The notes below the pieces were generated by a model that was given only the letters and a program-made list of their open reading frames with translations, searched no databases and was not told the origin of the DNA. A program made the position numbers and the translations under genes. A DNA stretch of 64,000 nt, from NCBI RefSeq assembly GCF_000346465.2, contig NC_034013.1, positions 1,112,211-1,176,210 on the forward strand, in the 5' to 3' direction. This document shows positions 1 through 12,500 of the stretch, piece by piece. Source of the DNA: Prunus persica (Eukaryota; Streptophyta; Magnoliopsida; Rosales; Rosaceae). Each line of letters starts with the position of its first letter. Within the stretch, counting starts at the first letter, position 1.

Positions 1-255
1 AGTAGAAGCAGTGTTAAATTAGAAACAACCGAAAAATGTTCATGAGATTCGAAGTTTTTTTGGTTTGGCTGGCTATTATAGGAAGTTTATCAATGATTTT
101 TCTCGGATAGCTAATCCAATGACCAAGTTGACACAAAAGGGAGTTAAGTTTATTTGGGATGATAAATGTGAGGAAGCATTTCAAGAGTTAAAAACTTGAT
201 TGACATAAGCTCTTGTGTTAATTATACCAGAAAGAGGTATAAGTTATATAGTATA
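1..255 (+). pseudogene. Ty3/gypsy pol fragment: end of reverse transcriptase and start of RNase H
   Basis: Frame 2 reads the C-terminal part of a Ty3/gypsy reverse transcriptase (motifs RSFFGLAGYYRKFI and EEAFQELK), then the start of RNase H (RGISYIVY). Several in-frame stops, for example in the LK-T-stop-LT-stop stretch near 198-210, show it is dead. The reading frame is cut at 255 by the insertion at 256-2717 and resumes at 2723 in the same codon context (…SYIVY then TDAS). The element's gag, protease and most of the reverse transcriptase lie outside the window. The family call rests on motif recognition. Confidence 0.9.
251..255. repeat. Target-site duplication of the 256-2717 insertion, left copy
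   Basis: The 5-bp sequence gtata immediately before the TG end is repeated exactly at 2718-2722 after the CA end. Five base pairs is the usual duplication length of plant Ty3/gypsy and Ty1/copia integrases. Confidence 0.85.
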
Positions 256-2717
256 TGTTAAGAAAAATCAATAAATATCTTATATTATAGGATCACTATA
301 TTAATACACGATTATATAATGTATACAGTAGCAAACTACGAAAATTATAAAAATGTGTAAGTATAAATTAAGTACAAAATTGTTTGGGCCAAAATATTGC
401 ACGCTAGCCCATCTTTTGTCAAAAGGCCCATGAACAAAACGCTTTGGGCTTTTTTATCTATGGGAATTAGAAATCAAACCAAGAAGCCAAATTAGGCTCA
501 GGCATTTTTAGCAGATTGTGAATATAGCCCTAGTCTAAAATATAAAATACCATTATTGGCCATTTTAAAGAAAAATCTTACTCTACCTAAGGAAAAAAGC
601 AAGTCAGCAAATCTTTCTAAAAATAGGTTTCTCTCAAGAAATCCCACGTGACTTTCTAACCTTGGAAAAAGTCAAAATTTTCAACTATCATAGAGGAGGT
701 GATAGGGAGTTAATGAAGGCATGTCTTATAGGAGGACTTCTCCATTTTTTGCAGCCAGGGAAATAAGATCAAATCCCTTTTTCGTATGCAGAGAAGCTCT
801 GCACCAAAGTAGGCTGCCTTTCCAAGAGATAAGCATGCTACGTTTTCAAGAGATAAGTAGGGAGTAAGGGGGTTGCTCATCAGAAAAAACAAACTGACTA
901 TCATCATAGACTGTGTTCTTTCTTTACAAAGAACAAACAGGGAACAAAAGAGAGTTGATTTTCTTTGAGAAAAAGCTAGGAAAAGACTTCCATGAAAGCT
1001 GATTGTTTATGGTTCTTCTCTGCCAGAATAAATAACTTCCCTTTTTGTGGCATTTAAAAAGAAAGATCTGCCGCCCATTATTAAAGATTAAAAATCTCAC
1101 TCCAGCATTTCTTATAAATATGAGAGGAGGTGAAACATATCAAAGACAGCTAAAAAATCAATCAAGACAAAAACTTTCAAAGTCATACTGACAAAATCAA
1201 AAAGATCAATTGATCTCAAGAAACCTTTAGACACTGAAGCACCCAAAAGCTCTTTGACCCACAAGAAACAAATCAACTAGAATTCAAATCTCTGGTTTCA
1301 GTTTAGTTCAAAGAAACAATTTTATAAAGCAAGATTTCTCTCGTTACAAATTTGGTTCAGCACAAAGCCAAGTTCAGCAAAGTCCGAGTTTTTACAAATA
1401 TGAAAACCTTAACAAATTTATAGAAAGCCTTGGTCAAGGAGAACAGGTACCATAGCACAGCTCCAGCTCAGTGACCGCCAATCCAGCCACTTCTGTCCTC
1501 TTCAGACTAAAGAGGCCTCAATTCTGCCCGTTCAACAAGCCTTCCATGGCTCGAAATAGATTGAAGCTCTACCAAAGTCAAACATTGGTATCGATTTCCA
1601 ACTGAAACTCATCAGTTTAAGGTGTTGACGATTCAATCCAGCATAAACATATCCAGTCCAGCCCAGTTTAGAGGCAGCTACCCAGGCAGAAATCGAAGTC
1701 CAATGTTCTGTTGTCTTTTCCGGAGTTGCCATTTCTCTCTTGAGTCATGTAATAGGTGGTTTGTCTTCTTTTTTTATCAATTCTGGCTAGACCTACTAGT
1801 TTTGTACTGTGAAAAATTTTGAAGTCCTCACCAGTCTGAGGCAAGAAAAGAACTTACGTGGGAGATATTCCTCACCCAAATTCACAATTGCTTGTTTAAG
1901 AATCAGTAACTTGGGACCCAAGTTATCTATTTTTTAAAAGTCTGCTAGGGTTTTAAACTGCTAGCAGTGGCACGCTCATGCACAAAGGAAAGTTGACTTG
2001 TTGACCACCGATGGTTGTCAAGCCAATGAGGAACTTTACCCTACCATCAAAGGATTAAAATCAAAACGGGTGAACAAGAATACTAACTTTTATTGAAGAT
2101 CGAGGCTTGCGGATTCGCGATGTCCTAAAGACAGAATTTCACTTATTCTCAGTGCTTGAAGTTCAACAGGCGTCTATCTCCCAGGATTGAACTATCTATA
2201 ACTCAAGGATCCAACACCGGATCCTTGAATTCTGGTGAACGTTGGTATGCTTCTCTCTCCAATACAGTATGTAATTTTTAAAGCAATATGAAACAGTTCG
2301 AAAAAAGATGATCGTATTATGGTTTAAGACTTGTGGTTTTATAACAGAATTGCACCCCTTCAAAATAGCAGTTAATATCAGTTATACCTATTCAAATTCA
2401 AATGAAAAGATAAGACTTTTGGTTTGAATTTAACTTATGCTAAAAAGAAATCCAAATAAAGAAAATTATTTTATTTTATTTTATTTTTGGACTGGGTGTA
2501 TTTCTTTTATTTTTAAAAGACCCCAAGAGCCCCAAGGCCCAAGTCTTGATTATTTAAATAATATTATTAATCAAGCAAGCCAACTACGTATAGCCTTCAC
2601 TACCAAGTCAATCAGTCCACGAATCTTATTTAATTGGTGTTAAGGTTTCATGCTTATAAAGCATGTAGAACCTTTTGTTTTCTCCAATATGGGACATTTG
2701 CTTTCAAACTTCCAACA
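256..2717. mobile_element. 2462-bp LTR-type insertion (probable solo LTR) inside gypsy pol
   Basis: The insert begins TGTTAAG and ends TTCCAACA, so it has the TG...CA ends with short TGTT/AACA inverted termini typical of an LTR. It is flanked by exact 5-bp direct repeats gtata at 251-255 and 2718-2722. Removing the insert and one repeat restores a continuous RNase H reading (SYIVY-TDAS) of the host element. No pol or gag coding was recognised inside. It holds a TATA-like box (cttataaatat, about 1110) and GA/CT-rich stretches, as LTRs do. No internal pair of long direct repeats was found, so a solo LTR is the simplest reading. A non-coding LTR derivative is the alternative. Confidence 0.75.
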
Positions 2718-4403
2718 GTATATACTGACGCATCATTTCATGGTTTAGGATGTGTTTTGATACAGTCTGATAGAGTTGTTGCTTATGCTTCTCGTTAATT
2801 GAAATCACATGAAAAGAATTATCCGACACACGATCTAGAATTGGCAGCCATTGTTCACACACTGAAGATATGGAGATATTATTTGTATAAGGAACGTTTT
2901 GAACTCTTTTTGGAACATAAGAGTTTGAAGTATTTATTGACTTAGAAGGAGTTGAATTTAAGACAAATGCGATGGATGGAATACCTAGAAGATTATGCTT
3001 TTGACTTACATTATCATTCAAGAAAGGCTGATGTGGTAACATATGCTTTAAGTCAAAATCCCCAAGGAATTGTAGCCAGTTTGTATGATCAAAGGTGGAA
3101 GATGGTGGAGTCTCTTCATGATTTTGACTTATATATAGGTGTGTAGAAGGATTGTGCGTATCTATGTAATTTGGTAACTTACCCCACTTTGATTGGAAGA
3201 ACAATTGAGGAACAAGAATTGGTTCAGTGTCTAAAGATATTTGAACTAAGATTATAGCTGGAAAGACACCAGATGGATGGAGTGTCCATACAGGCAGTGG
3301 ATTAAGATATTTGAATAAGTTGTATGTACCAAAGATTTCTGATATAAGAAATGAAGTTCTCAGAGAAAGTCATTATTCATCCTATACAATTCATCCTGGA
3401 GGGACAAAGATATATCGTGATCTTAGATGTAATTTTTGGTGGAATGGTATGAAGAAAGATGCAGAGAAATTTGTAGCAAAATGTCTTACATGTCAGTAAG
3501 TGAAAGCTGAACATCAGAAACTGTTAAGTCCATTACAGCCATTACCAGTAGCAGAATGGAAATGAGATCATATAACCACGGATTTTGTTAAAGGTTTACC
3601 TATATCTCCAAAATGACGTAATGCAGTATGGGTTATAGTGGATCGTTTGACCAAATCTGCACATTTCCTACCTATCAAATCAACTTATTCCACTGAAAGT
3701 CTTGGAAAGCTTTACGTTCGAGAGATAATAAGATTACATGGGATTCCTATTTCGATTGTATCTAATCGAGATTCTAAGTTTACTTCAAAATTTTGGGGAA
3801 GTTTACAGAAAGCATTGGGTAAGCAACTAAATTTTAGTACTGATTTTCATCCCAAATTGATGGACAGTCAGAGAGAACAGTTCAAATTTTAGAAGACATG
3901 TTGATATCACGTATTCTAGATTTTGGTGGAAGTTGGGGAGATCATTTGATAACAACCACTATCAATCTAGCATTCAGATGGCACCTTCTGAAGCTTTATA
4001 TGCATTATCACCAAAGTTTGTTGGACCATTTGAAATCTTAGAAAGGATTGGTGAAGTAGCTTATAAGTTAGCATTACCACCTCAACTTTCAAATGTACGT
4101 GATGTTTTCCTTGTTATACTTCAAAAGTATGAGCCTGATCCAACCCATGTTCTAGATTGAGGAGAGCTCAATTTAAATGAGGAACTATCATTTGAGGAAA
4201 GACCAATACAAACTTTGGATCACAAGGAACAAGTGTTATGAACAAAAACAATACCGTTGGTCAAAATTCTTTGGGTATACAGATACACAAGAAGGTATAT
4301 GAGAATTAGAAACTGAAATGCGTAAGAAGTACCTAGAAACTTTTCTCTGATTGCATTAAGTTTTCTTTTTAAATTTTGAGGATGAAATTTCTTTAAGGAG
4401 GAT
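2718..4403 (+). pseudogene. Ty3/gypsy pol remnant: RNase H, integrase, integrase C-terminus
   Basis: Continuation of the pol of 1-255. Domains in order: RNase H (TDASFHGLGCVLIQ, then [20 protein letters not shown]), the H2C2 integrase zinc region (HYSSYTIHPGGTKIYRDLR to CLTCQ, 3375-3498), the integrase core (VDRLTKSAHFLPI, 3638-3680; RDSKFTSKFWGSL, 3766-3804), then the C-terminal region (LSPKFVGPFEILERIGEVAYKLALP, about 4005-4080) and a terminal stretch resembling the usual FGDEISLK pol end near 4376. Stops and frameshifts occur throughout (for example at 2798, 2942, 3147, 3497 and 3889), so no product is expected. The layout and the LTR end suggest the Tekay/Del (chromovirus) lineage, but that assignment is inference. 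Confidence 0.9.
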
Positions 4404-4407
4404 AGAT
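4391..4407 (+). other. Polypurine tract before the 3' LTR
   Basis: A purine-rich run (aaggaggataga) follows the pol end and directly precedes the TG that opens the long LTR at 4408. In LTR retrotransposons this primes plus-strand DNA synthesis. The call depends on position and composition only. Confidence 0.6.
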
Positions 4408-7400
4408 TGAGAGTCCGTTTTCTTAAATGATGACTAAACAAAAATAATTTTTATGTATATAGTTTTACATAACAATATTATTCTATTTGTATATTCATTA
4501 GTAAAATGATTCTTAAATGGGTAGTTAGGTGTCAAGAAGGCATGTGTTAAGGTCCAAAAAATCCACAGTTCGGCCCAAATGAATTCCTGGCCCAACGCAA
4601 TGCCTTATTAAGAAAAAGTCCGTTATTCACATTCGCACGAGTCATAATCCACGTGCCATGCCAAATAAATATGCAATTCGTCATGCTAAAAATTGAAATG
4701 AGCCTATAAAAGGCACTGCCTCTTCGGGGATAATAAAATTAAAGCATGCCAAGCAAGAAATCATTATTTCACACCCAACCACGCTACAAGCCTAAGTGGG
4801 CCCAAGCCACTCAAATGTCTGGGGCTTGCTTGAGTAGGTTTTGATATGGATGGTAATAAGTTGACATGAGGCCCATTGATAGGCCGATAAATGGAAGTCC
4901 TAAGGTTGCTTGGGAGCCTCGGAACTCAAGCCCATTTACTATGCCCAAATATGTGTGTGAGCACAAAGAGAGAAAAATAGCTCATTATTTCAACCAAAGT
5001 AGCTCATTTACTTGGTAAATCAACTTGTTGTCTTAGGAGGCCCATACAAGTACAATAAGGACCTGCAAAGCCCCAGCATTTGGCTGGAGAACAAAAGCCA
5101 CGAAGGGAAGTCTGGAGGTCCACTACGCAGAGCTGCTAGGAGGTTCCAGCACATGGGGGGAACAAGTTTCAAGCAAAAAAATCCAAAGGACCAAGGGATA
5201 TTGGCGCGCAGACTGCTAGGAGGGGAATCACCCTTTGAACTAGCATGCACACTCATTTCTTTCCCTCATCAGACCTGGGCATGGAAGAAGGAAGGAAAGA
5301 AAGGAAGGAGATAGCTGGGAATAGAAGTTCTCCACTAAGGCAGCTGCGAGAAGAGCATTGAGCTCCTAAAAATCCCTGATTTTGTGAGATTGGGCAGAGA
5401 GGATTTTGCCATAGTAAGATAAGTCCAAGAAAGGGAGGAGAAAGGAAGGAAAAAGCTTGGCTAAATTGGATAGCAACTCTTAGGGTTCCAGCGGCTATGA
5501 AAGAGGCATTTTCTACCCAACAAGCAATAACCCACATCTAGAGAGCAAGCTTCATCTCTCATCTCTGAAACTCTGCAATTTTGTGCCATATTCCTCCATC
5601 TCCTCCCATTTTCTCTTCTGGCAAGCCATTCCAAAGTCTGACATAGCTTTTGTCAGGCTGCTGGAAAATTAACTAAAACAACCAATACTTCACCACTAGC
5701 CACAAACCATAACTAGAGAGCAAGCTTCCTTTCTCGCTTTCAAGAACCCAACAATTTCGTGCTCAACCCATCCTTTTCCCTTAATTTTCCCTCTTGGTAG
5801 ACTATTCTGATATTTGATAGAACCTCTGTCAAGCTGCCGGAAAAGCACTTAAGCCACCCATTGCCTAGCCTCTCTCTTCTTCTCAGCCAAACTCTTTGAT
5901 GTTTCTCTCTTCCCTTTCCTTAGAACCTCTGTTTCTAATAGGAACTCACAGCTCTCTCTTTCTCTTTAAGGCTAAACTCATGACAACTTTACTCTCATGC
6001 CACAAGCCTCTCATGCGAAGTTAAGATTCTACCTATAAGCTGTTGTTATTTTTGTTGGTGAAGGTAACCAAGGTGTTTCCTAAAACATCTCTGTCCTTTC
6101 GAAGCATTTTTAGGGCTTGATCTTCGAACTCAGACACATGGGATAATTTCATCCATCTGCTCTTTACGGCAGCCCAGCCCATTTACAGCTTTAGGAAGAA
6201 AAAGCCCCTACAACATGCTAGTAGCCTTGTCAACTCACCATGAAGAAATTAGAATAGTATTGGAATCACCACAACGTGTCTTCATAGTAATTTTTTTCTT
6301 ATCTGTTGTTGACTTGGAGTGCAAGGCCATATTGATATATAACTTGGAGATTAAGTTTTTACATAAATGTTGATATTATCATGTACTGTAGCTACCCATC
6401 TTCACTACACTACAAATAGACCATTTCAGTCCTTTGTTTTTCATTCTCATTTTAGCCAAGTTGTGAAGCATTTGTAAGTCTGCATGAAGAAAAAAATAAA
6501 ATACAGAGAAGAAGAAATATTAGAGAGAAATAGAGTCGTGAGTTTGTGAATGCGGTGGAAAATTGGGAATCGTCTTACATTTCTTGCAAAATCATTAGTG
6601 TCGAAGTAGGGGGTTTCTTGAGGGCCTTTATAGAGATTGATATAATCAAATTTCGTGAACACTATATTATGCGTGATATGATTATTTGATTAATATTCTT
6701 GTTACAATTGAATGTTTATGTGTTCTTGACTGGTTGAATAATGTTGGCATAATTATATATATATATATGCATTGGTGATGTTTTAAATGTTACATTGTTG
6801 TGAGATATATGGATATGTGAAATGCATAATTATATCATGTCATGAAAATTAATTGGAGATGTTGGGTGGAGAAAATAATGATGGAAAAAAGGGTAATGGA
6901 AATAGTCTTTTGTGTAGTTGAGTTTAACTATTGGCAGGTACCAGGTCTCAGGGATCCCACAATGCACATGGTTTTTATTGTGTTATTCGGGACTAGAGAC
7001 GATGAGGTAAACAAGATAACTAACAAAAGGGGAATTATAGGATGATTGAGATAGGTGTTAGTTCATATAAATTGGCATTCGAGACCAAGTGGTACAAGCA
7101 TGGTATGGGACGTGCAGGTCTGCTTGTCTAATTATATGAATTAACGGGAGTAGATGAAGAGAATTCATGCATTATTATTAATATTAATGTGATATTTGGC
7201 AGTGTGATTGTATGTCACTTAATTTAGTTATATTAATCTACTGTGGTAAGGTCTCATGTCCTTACTGAGCGGTGGTTGCTCACCCCTTACCCTGTTTAAT
7301 TTTTCAGATGAATTAGTGGGTAAGACAAGGACTATACCCACTTTGGCTGAATTAGTTGAGAGTGATAGAGCTTTATTTATTAATTGTAAAGTTATAAGAT

Positions 7401-7528
7401 TTGGAGGTATTTTTATAAGAGAAGTTTATTTTAAACCTGTTTCGGCTTCTTTTTATTTTATTTTACTTTTTATTTTCTCACGCACTAGGCGAGGGGTTTT
7501 CACCGACCTCCGAGTTCGGGGCGTGACA
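4408..7528 (+). mobile_element. Long 3' LTR of the Ty3/gypsy (Tekay-like) element
   Basis: It starts TGAGAGTCC after the polypurine tract and ends GGGGCGTGACA at 7528. The last 280 bases carry a sequence style I recognise from plant chromovirus LTRs (tgagcggtggttgctcacc at about 7264, then a T-rich tract and cgagttcggggcgtgaca). The ORFs inside (for example around 5012-5537) show no recognisable protein and look accidental. At 3.1 kb it is long for an LTR and may hold a nested insertion that I could not delimit. The matching 5' LTR is outside the window, so the target duplication cannot be checked. Confidence 0.65.
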
Positions 7529-7961
7529 AGTGTAGTCGTTGACCACATGGGGGGGAAGTTCAAGCCGCTAAAGATGAAGTCTGAGAGCACGTAGAGCAAA
7601 CTAATGCAAAGTACAAGGCTGCGGCAAACAAGCATAGGGGCTCCAAGGTGTTCCAGGTCGGTGATGCTGTCATGGTGCTTTTGCGGAAGCAGAGATTCTC
7701 GTAAGGACTTACTATAAGCTCAAACCTCGTAAGTATGGCCCCTATAAAATCCTGCATAAGCTTAACGATAATTCGTATGTCATGGACTTGCCATCTCCTA
7801 TGAGGATTTCTCGCACTTTCAATGTCGCTGACTTGTTTGAGTTTCATTCGGATGATGAGCTACTGTATCCAGATGATAACTCGGCGACGAGTTCTTTCCA
7901 AGAAGGGAAGACTGGCGTAGGGCTAGAAGAGGACGTTAGGAGGCCTCACAATAGCATTTAG
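7529..7961 (+). pseudogene. Integrase C-terminal tail of a second Ty3/gypsy element
   Basis: Directly after the LTR end the sequence reads the end of a different gypsy pol: EHVEQTNAKYKAAANKHRG (from about 7587), [16 protein letters not shown] (7649-7696), then after a frameshift near 7700 [20 protein letters not shown] and [19 protein letters not shown] (7780-7840), ending at a stop at 7959-7961. The alignment-like patterns VGDxVMV and [14 protein letters not shown] are typical of the region after the integrase core. An in-frame TGA near 7580 and the frameshift show it is dead. The abrupt start at 7529 suggests the first element inserted into this one. Confidence 0.8.
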
Positions 7962-9505
7962 TTATTTTACTTATTTTAGTTATTTGAATTATTTTAATAG
8001 TTCTTTCATTAAGTTACAAATCATTAAGTATATATCTTTTATTACATACAAATTATGAGTATGCAAAGTATTTCTTTATGTTAAGAACTACATGAAAAAA
8101 ATAAGTGGCACAACAAATAAGTATTTCTTCTTTACATTAGTCAATTGTATGGTATTACATTTAATTACATATTATCATAACATGGATGAGCTTTTCTGTG
8201 AGTCTGATTGGGCAAGGCTGAATTGAGCCTAATTTGATTTAAATAGGCTGAACCGTAGATCGGGCCAGAATTTCAAATCCTTGGCCTAAGCCTTATTCAA
8301 CCAAAAAGCAGACCGAGCTGATTGTGCCTAATTTGACTTAAATGGTCATTTTATAATAAGATAAATTAGTAATTCAATAAATAGTTTGATAATAGAGTGT
8401 ACTCAGTTAATTTTAAGGTTCGTTTAGCAGTACTAAAAAAATATAGAGATATTTAGTGATATACCCATTTCTAGCACTAATATTATAAATAAACCCTACA
8501 TAATTGAATTCCTATAAACAAACCCAAAAAAAACCCAAAAAATGATAGCTGGCCTTATTGAATTTAATATTAATTATTAAATTACTTTGATGCCCTATTG
8601 AGTGCTTTGGGTATTTTTATGAGATTTTGGGATTGGGCTTGTTTTAAGAAATTGATGGCAGTTTTGTAATTTATAAGAAGTTAAAAGCTTTTTTGTTATG
8701 TTGTAAATGGACTTTGGGTGTGTTTCTAAAGTCCATTTTATATAGGGTATTTTTATAATTTTGGCCCCCATATTGGGTATAATAGTGAATCTCCCAAAAA
8801 TATATATATAGAGTGTGATTGGATTTCAAATTTTATAGAGAGCTTCTAAAATAATTTTTGTGCATTTTTAGCTAAATTTTAACCCAAAAATAGGGAAGAT
8901 GATTGCTAATTGTGGAAGAAAATATAATGGATAAGCAATTAAGTAGCTTGAATTTAATTGTTGAGCTTATCATAAAATTAGATGATGACATTCCCATTGT
9001 TGAATGAGCCCGACAATGGGCCCCACCGCTAAAGAAATTCACGCATGGTAGTGTTTCGTCTATGTGACGCTGCCATTGACCTGCCTTTGTATTCCACTAC
9101 TTGTTTATTATATTTTTATCTTAATTCGTCAACCTGCGCTTTCAGTCCACTTTTGTTGTTTCTCCTTTCTTATAATTTAGCACAAATGTTGGGCAAGAAA
9201 GAGTACATTGATTAAGAAGTGGGAATAAGAGAGTAAGCGACACAGACACAAAAAATACTATAAGTGTGTATGTCTGTGAGTACAAGTCCAAAGCAAAAAA
9301 AGTCTCATAGTCATATCCATACATGTAGCAAGTTTTCTCTTCCTGGGCTATTTCTTTGTTGCTTCTCCCTCCCTTTCCAGGAACCTGACACACCCAGAAG
9401 ACCACAGAAATATCTGGATATCTAAATAGCAAGCTAACCAACTTCAAGTTATCAACCTCACATCAGACACAGGGAGAGTGATCATCGATCGATCCGTCGA
9501 TCGCC
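7962..9505. other. Non-coding flank and promoter region of the kinase gene
   Basis: AT-rich sequence with no recognisable coding. 8180-8345 carries GGGCCA/AGGCTGA-rich sequence of uncertain origin. The minus-strand reading frame at 9142-9447 is not supported by any motif. The last few hundred bases before 9506 must hold the kinase promoter and 5' UTR, but I see no convincing TATA box. Confidence 0.5.
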
Positions 9506-12500
9506 ATGGGAAATTGTTATGCAGCTCCTGTGACTAACCATAGCCCGTCTACCTCAGGTATATATATTTACATAGCCCTCTTGATTGATGCCTTTAATTG
9601 ATCAATTAATTAATTGTGTGTATACATATATATGCAGCAACATCTAGAAACAATAGCAAGCAAAATGGATTGGCAGGAATCAAAGAGGCTGCCGGGAATA
9701 GTAGTGGCAAAACAAGTAGTGGAATAACCGAAAAAAATGCTAGCAAGGCATTAGGCAAAGGCAACAGCAATAATAATATTGAAGAAGAAAGTGCAGCTCC
9801 AAGTGAAAGTCTGGAAACTAAACTACCAAAGTTGAAAGAGTTTAGTTTAGCAGAGCTGAAGAAGTGCACTCGAGATTTCAGACCAGACACAATACTGGGT
9901 GAGGGAGGTTTCGGTAGGGTTTTCAAGGGATGGGTAAACGAGGACACCTATGCTCCGTCCCAGGTCGGCATCGGCATGGCCGTTGCCGTCAAGAAGTCCA
10001 ACCCCGATAGCTATCAAGGCCTCCAAGAATGGCAGGCAAGTTTTTATTAATTTATTTATTTCATTAGGGATGATGATGATAATATGGATACATATTTTAT
10101 ATAAATCTATATGTATTTTTGGCTACTAGCTAGGGTTAATTTGGCCGGCCAAGGAAAACTAAGCAGTACATGGGAGTTTATTTTCTTTTTCTCTTCATTA
10201 TAAAAAAATAAAATAAAATAAAACATGGCCATAATAATTGAGCTCAAGAAGTCAATGTTGTTGACTAGTATAAAGCCCTAGCTAATATATATAAGTGCAT
10301 CGAGCACGTATTACTTCAATGATTGCATGCTTTAATTTTAAGGTAGCAAATGGGTCATGATTAACATTGTACATTGTGCTGTGCTGTGCAGACGGAGGTG
10401 AATTTCTTGGGGAAGTATCGTCATCCAAACCTTGTGAGGCTGCTGGGATATTGCTGCGAAGAAAATCAATTCCTTCTTGTTTATGAATATATGCAAAAAG
10501 GAAGCTTGGAAAACCACCTTTTCAGAAGTAAGTAAATAGTCTTAACTTGTAGTTCAAATGTTTCAGGTTCAAATCTTCACGACATCATAGTTGTATTGTG
10601 CGTGTGAAAAATCTCTCTCCCCTTTAATTTAAACTATTTGTTCTACTATAAATAAATAAATAAATAAAAATTAATAACATTAATTTAATTCAACACACGT
10701 TGCACATGGGCATGCAAGTTTTTCTTATATTGCATTTTTCTTTTGGAAAGTCAAAAAATTGCTAGTATTAGTTAATAACACAATTTTGCTTTTTTTTGTT
10801 GATGCATGAATTCTGCAGAAGGTCAGGAACCACTTGGATGGGAACTAAGACTTAAGATAGCAATTGGAGCTGCACGAGGTCTTGCTTTTTTGCACACCTC
10901 AGAAAAAGTCATCTACCGTGACTTTAAGGCCTCCAATATTTTGCTGGATCCGGTACCCCCTCTTTGTCATACTTCTTTTTTAATTTAATTTAATTTTTGT
11001 TACTTTTATTTGGTTGATTATTGATTTTTTTTCTCTTTCTTGTTGGGAATTATTGAAATCTAGGCCTACAATGCGAAACTTTCAGATTTTGGGCTGGCAA
11101 AGGTGGGCCCAATAAATGGCAACTCCCACGTAACCACGCGCATCATAGGAACTTATGGATATGCAGCTCCGGAATATGTCGCAACTGGTAATGTCACAAT
11201 TTCTACCGTAAATATTCTTAACCATTTGAATTATAAGTTTTACTTCAAAAAAAAAAGCTAGTATAAGTTTTACTTCAAGGCAATAAGGCAGTCACTTTTA
11301 TTACCAGACCAAGATTCACTCAATCTATTGGAGAGAGGTCTCAATTGACTTTCATTTTGCAAACAATGGGAAAAGGAAACTCTATGTTGGCTTGGTCTTG
11401 GTCAACAATAGATGCTTTCCACGACTTTAGGGATCACCTGATCTTATGGGTTAAGCAAGTCTTCTATTCTATTGCTGCGGTTATTATGGCCAAGTAAAAG
11501 TCTTCAATTTTGTGACTTGATTTTCAAATGATTTTTAGTTATACGAAAAGGTCATGACTGTCATTCGAAAATCTCATGCGTATGGTGTCCTGTCTCCCAT
11601 TACAACATTGAATTCACTCAAGTTCCTAACATGTTAATCAAAATTCATACCTATATCTACTCTTAAACTTATTTATTTTCAACAATTTTTGGATTCAAAT
11701 AATCCAAATTCAAACTTCTTCGTAATATGTATGTGTGTGTGTATATATATATATACCTGGTGCAAAAAATCTCGTAATGAATAATTCTTTGTGATATTAA
11801 TGGCGTCATCCGTCTTATCACACACACTAGTGCGTTTGTCGATTGGCCTTTTTATAGTTTTTATTTCTTTGAATTAGTTAAGTACATGAATATATATATA
11901 AAGAGAGGAATGTGGGTGTAGTAGGGAGAGAGAGATATATATGGGTGGAGTTATTTTTGTAATTCAGTAAATTCGTTTATTTATTTATTATTATACCCTC
12001 ATTATTTTAGATTGTGGTATTCTAATATTTCTTTTAAACATGGGCATTCTCGAAGTTTTTGAATGTTTTATTTTTAAGGCATGCTGTTTATATATATAGA
12101 TATAGATTAAAATCTCTCTCAAGTAGTTGGGTACACTTTCTCCAAAAATAAAAAAAAAGTAGTTGGGCACAATATACTTGAACATTATGTATTGTACCTT
12201 AGTGGTTGATCGAACAATATGTCAACCTGAAATTCTACGTACGTCAAGACTTTTTAAGTAGCTATTTTCTACAAGACTTTTATTGGTCAAGCAATATGCG
12301 ACAAGCAATTATTTCATCCATTTGCATAATTAAGATAGGAAATTAAGAAAAGAGTTAATCTTCCTTAGTGAGCCTAACCAAATCTCATCACGCCCTCTTG
12401 CAAATAAAGGCTAATTATCATTTTTAATTTATCAGAGGCTGATTATAATTTAAAAGAATGGAATGCCTATTGCCCTTATATTGCTTAATATTGTCTTTGG

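Noticed and set aside
2704..3204. Minus-strand ORF of 166 codons
   Set aside because: It is the antisense shadow of the gypsy RNase H remnant, whose plus-strand reading has clear family motifs.
5012..5537. Overlapping ORFs on both strands within the long LTR
   Set aside because: No motif, low complexity near the ends, and they lie in sequence best explained as LTR.
4549..6216. Possible nested LTR element (TGTTAAG ... ACAACA) inside the 4408-7528 LTR
   Set aside because: The flanks show no matching 5-bp duplication and no second end was convincing.
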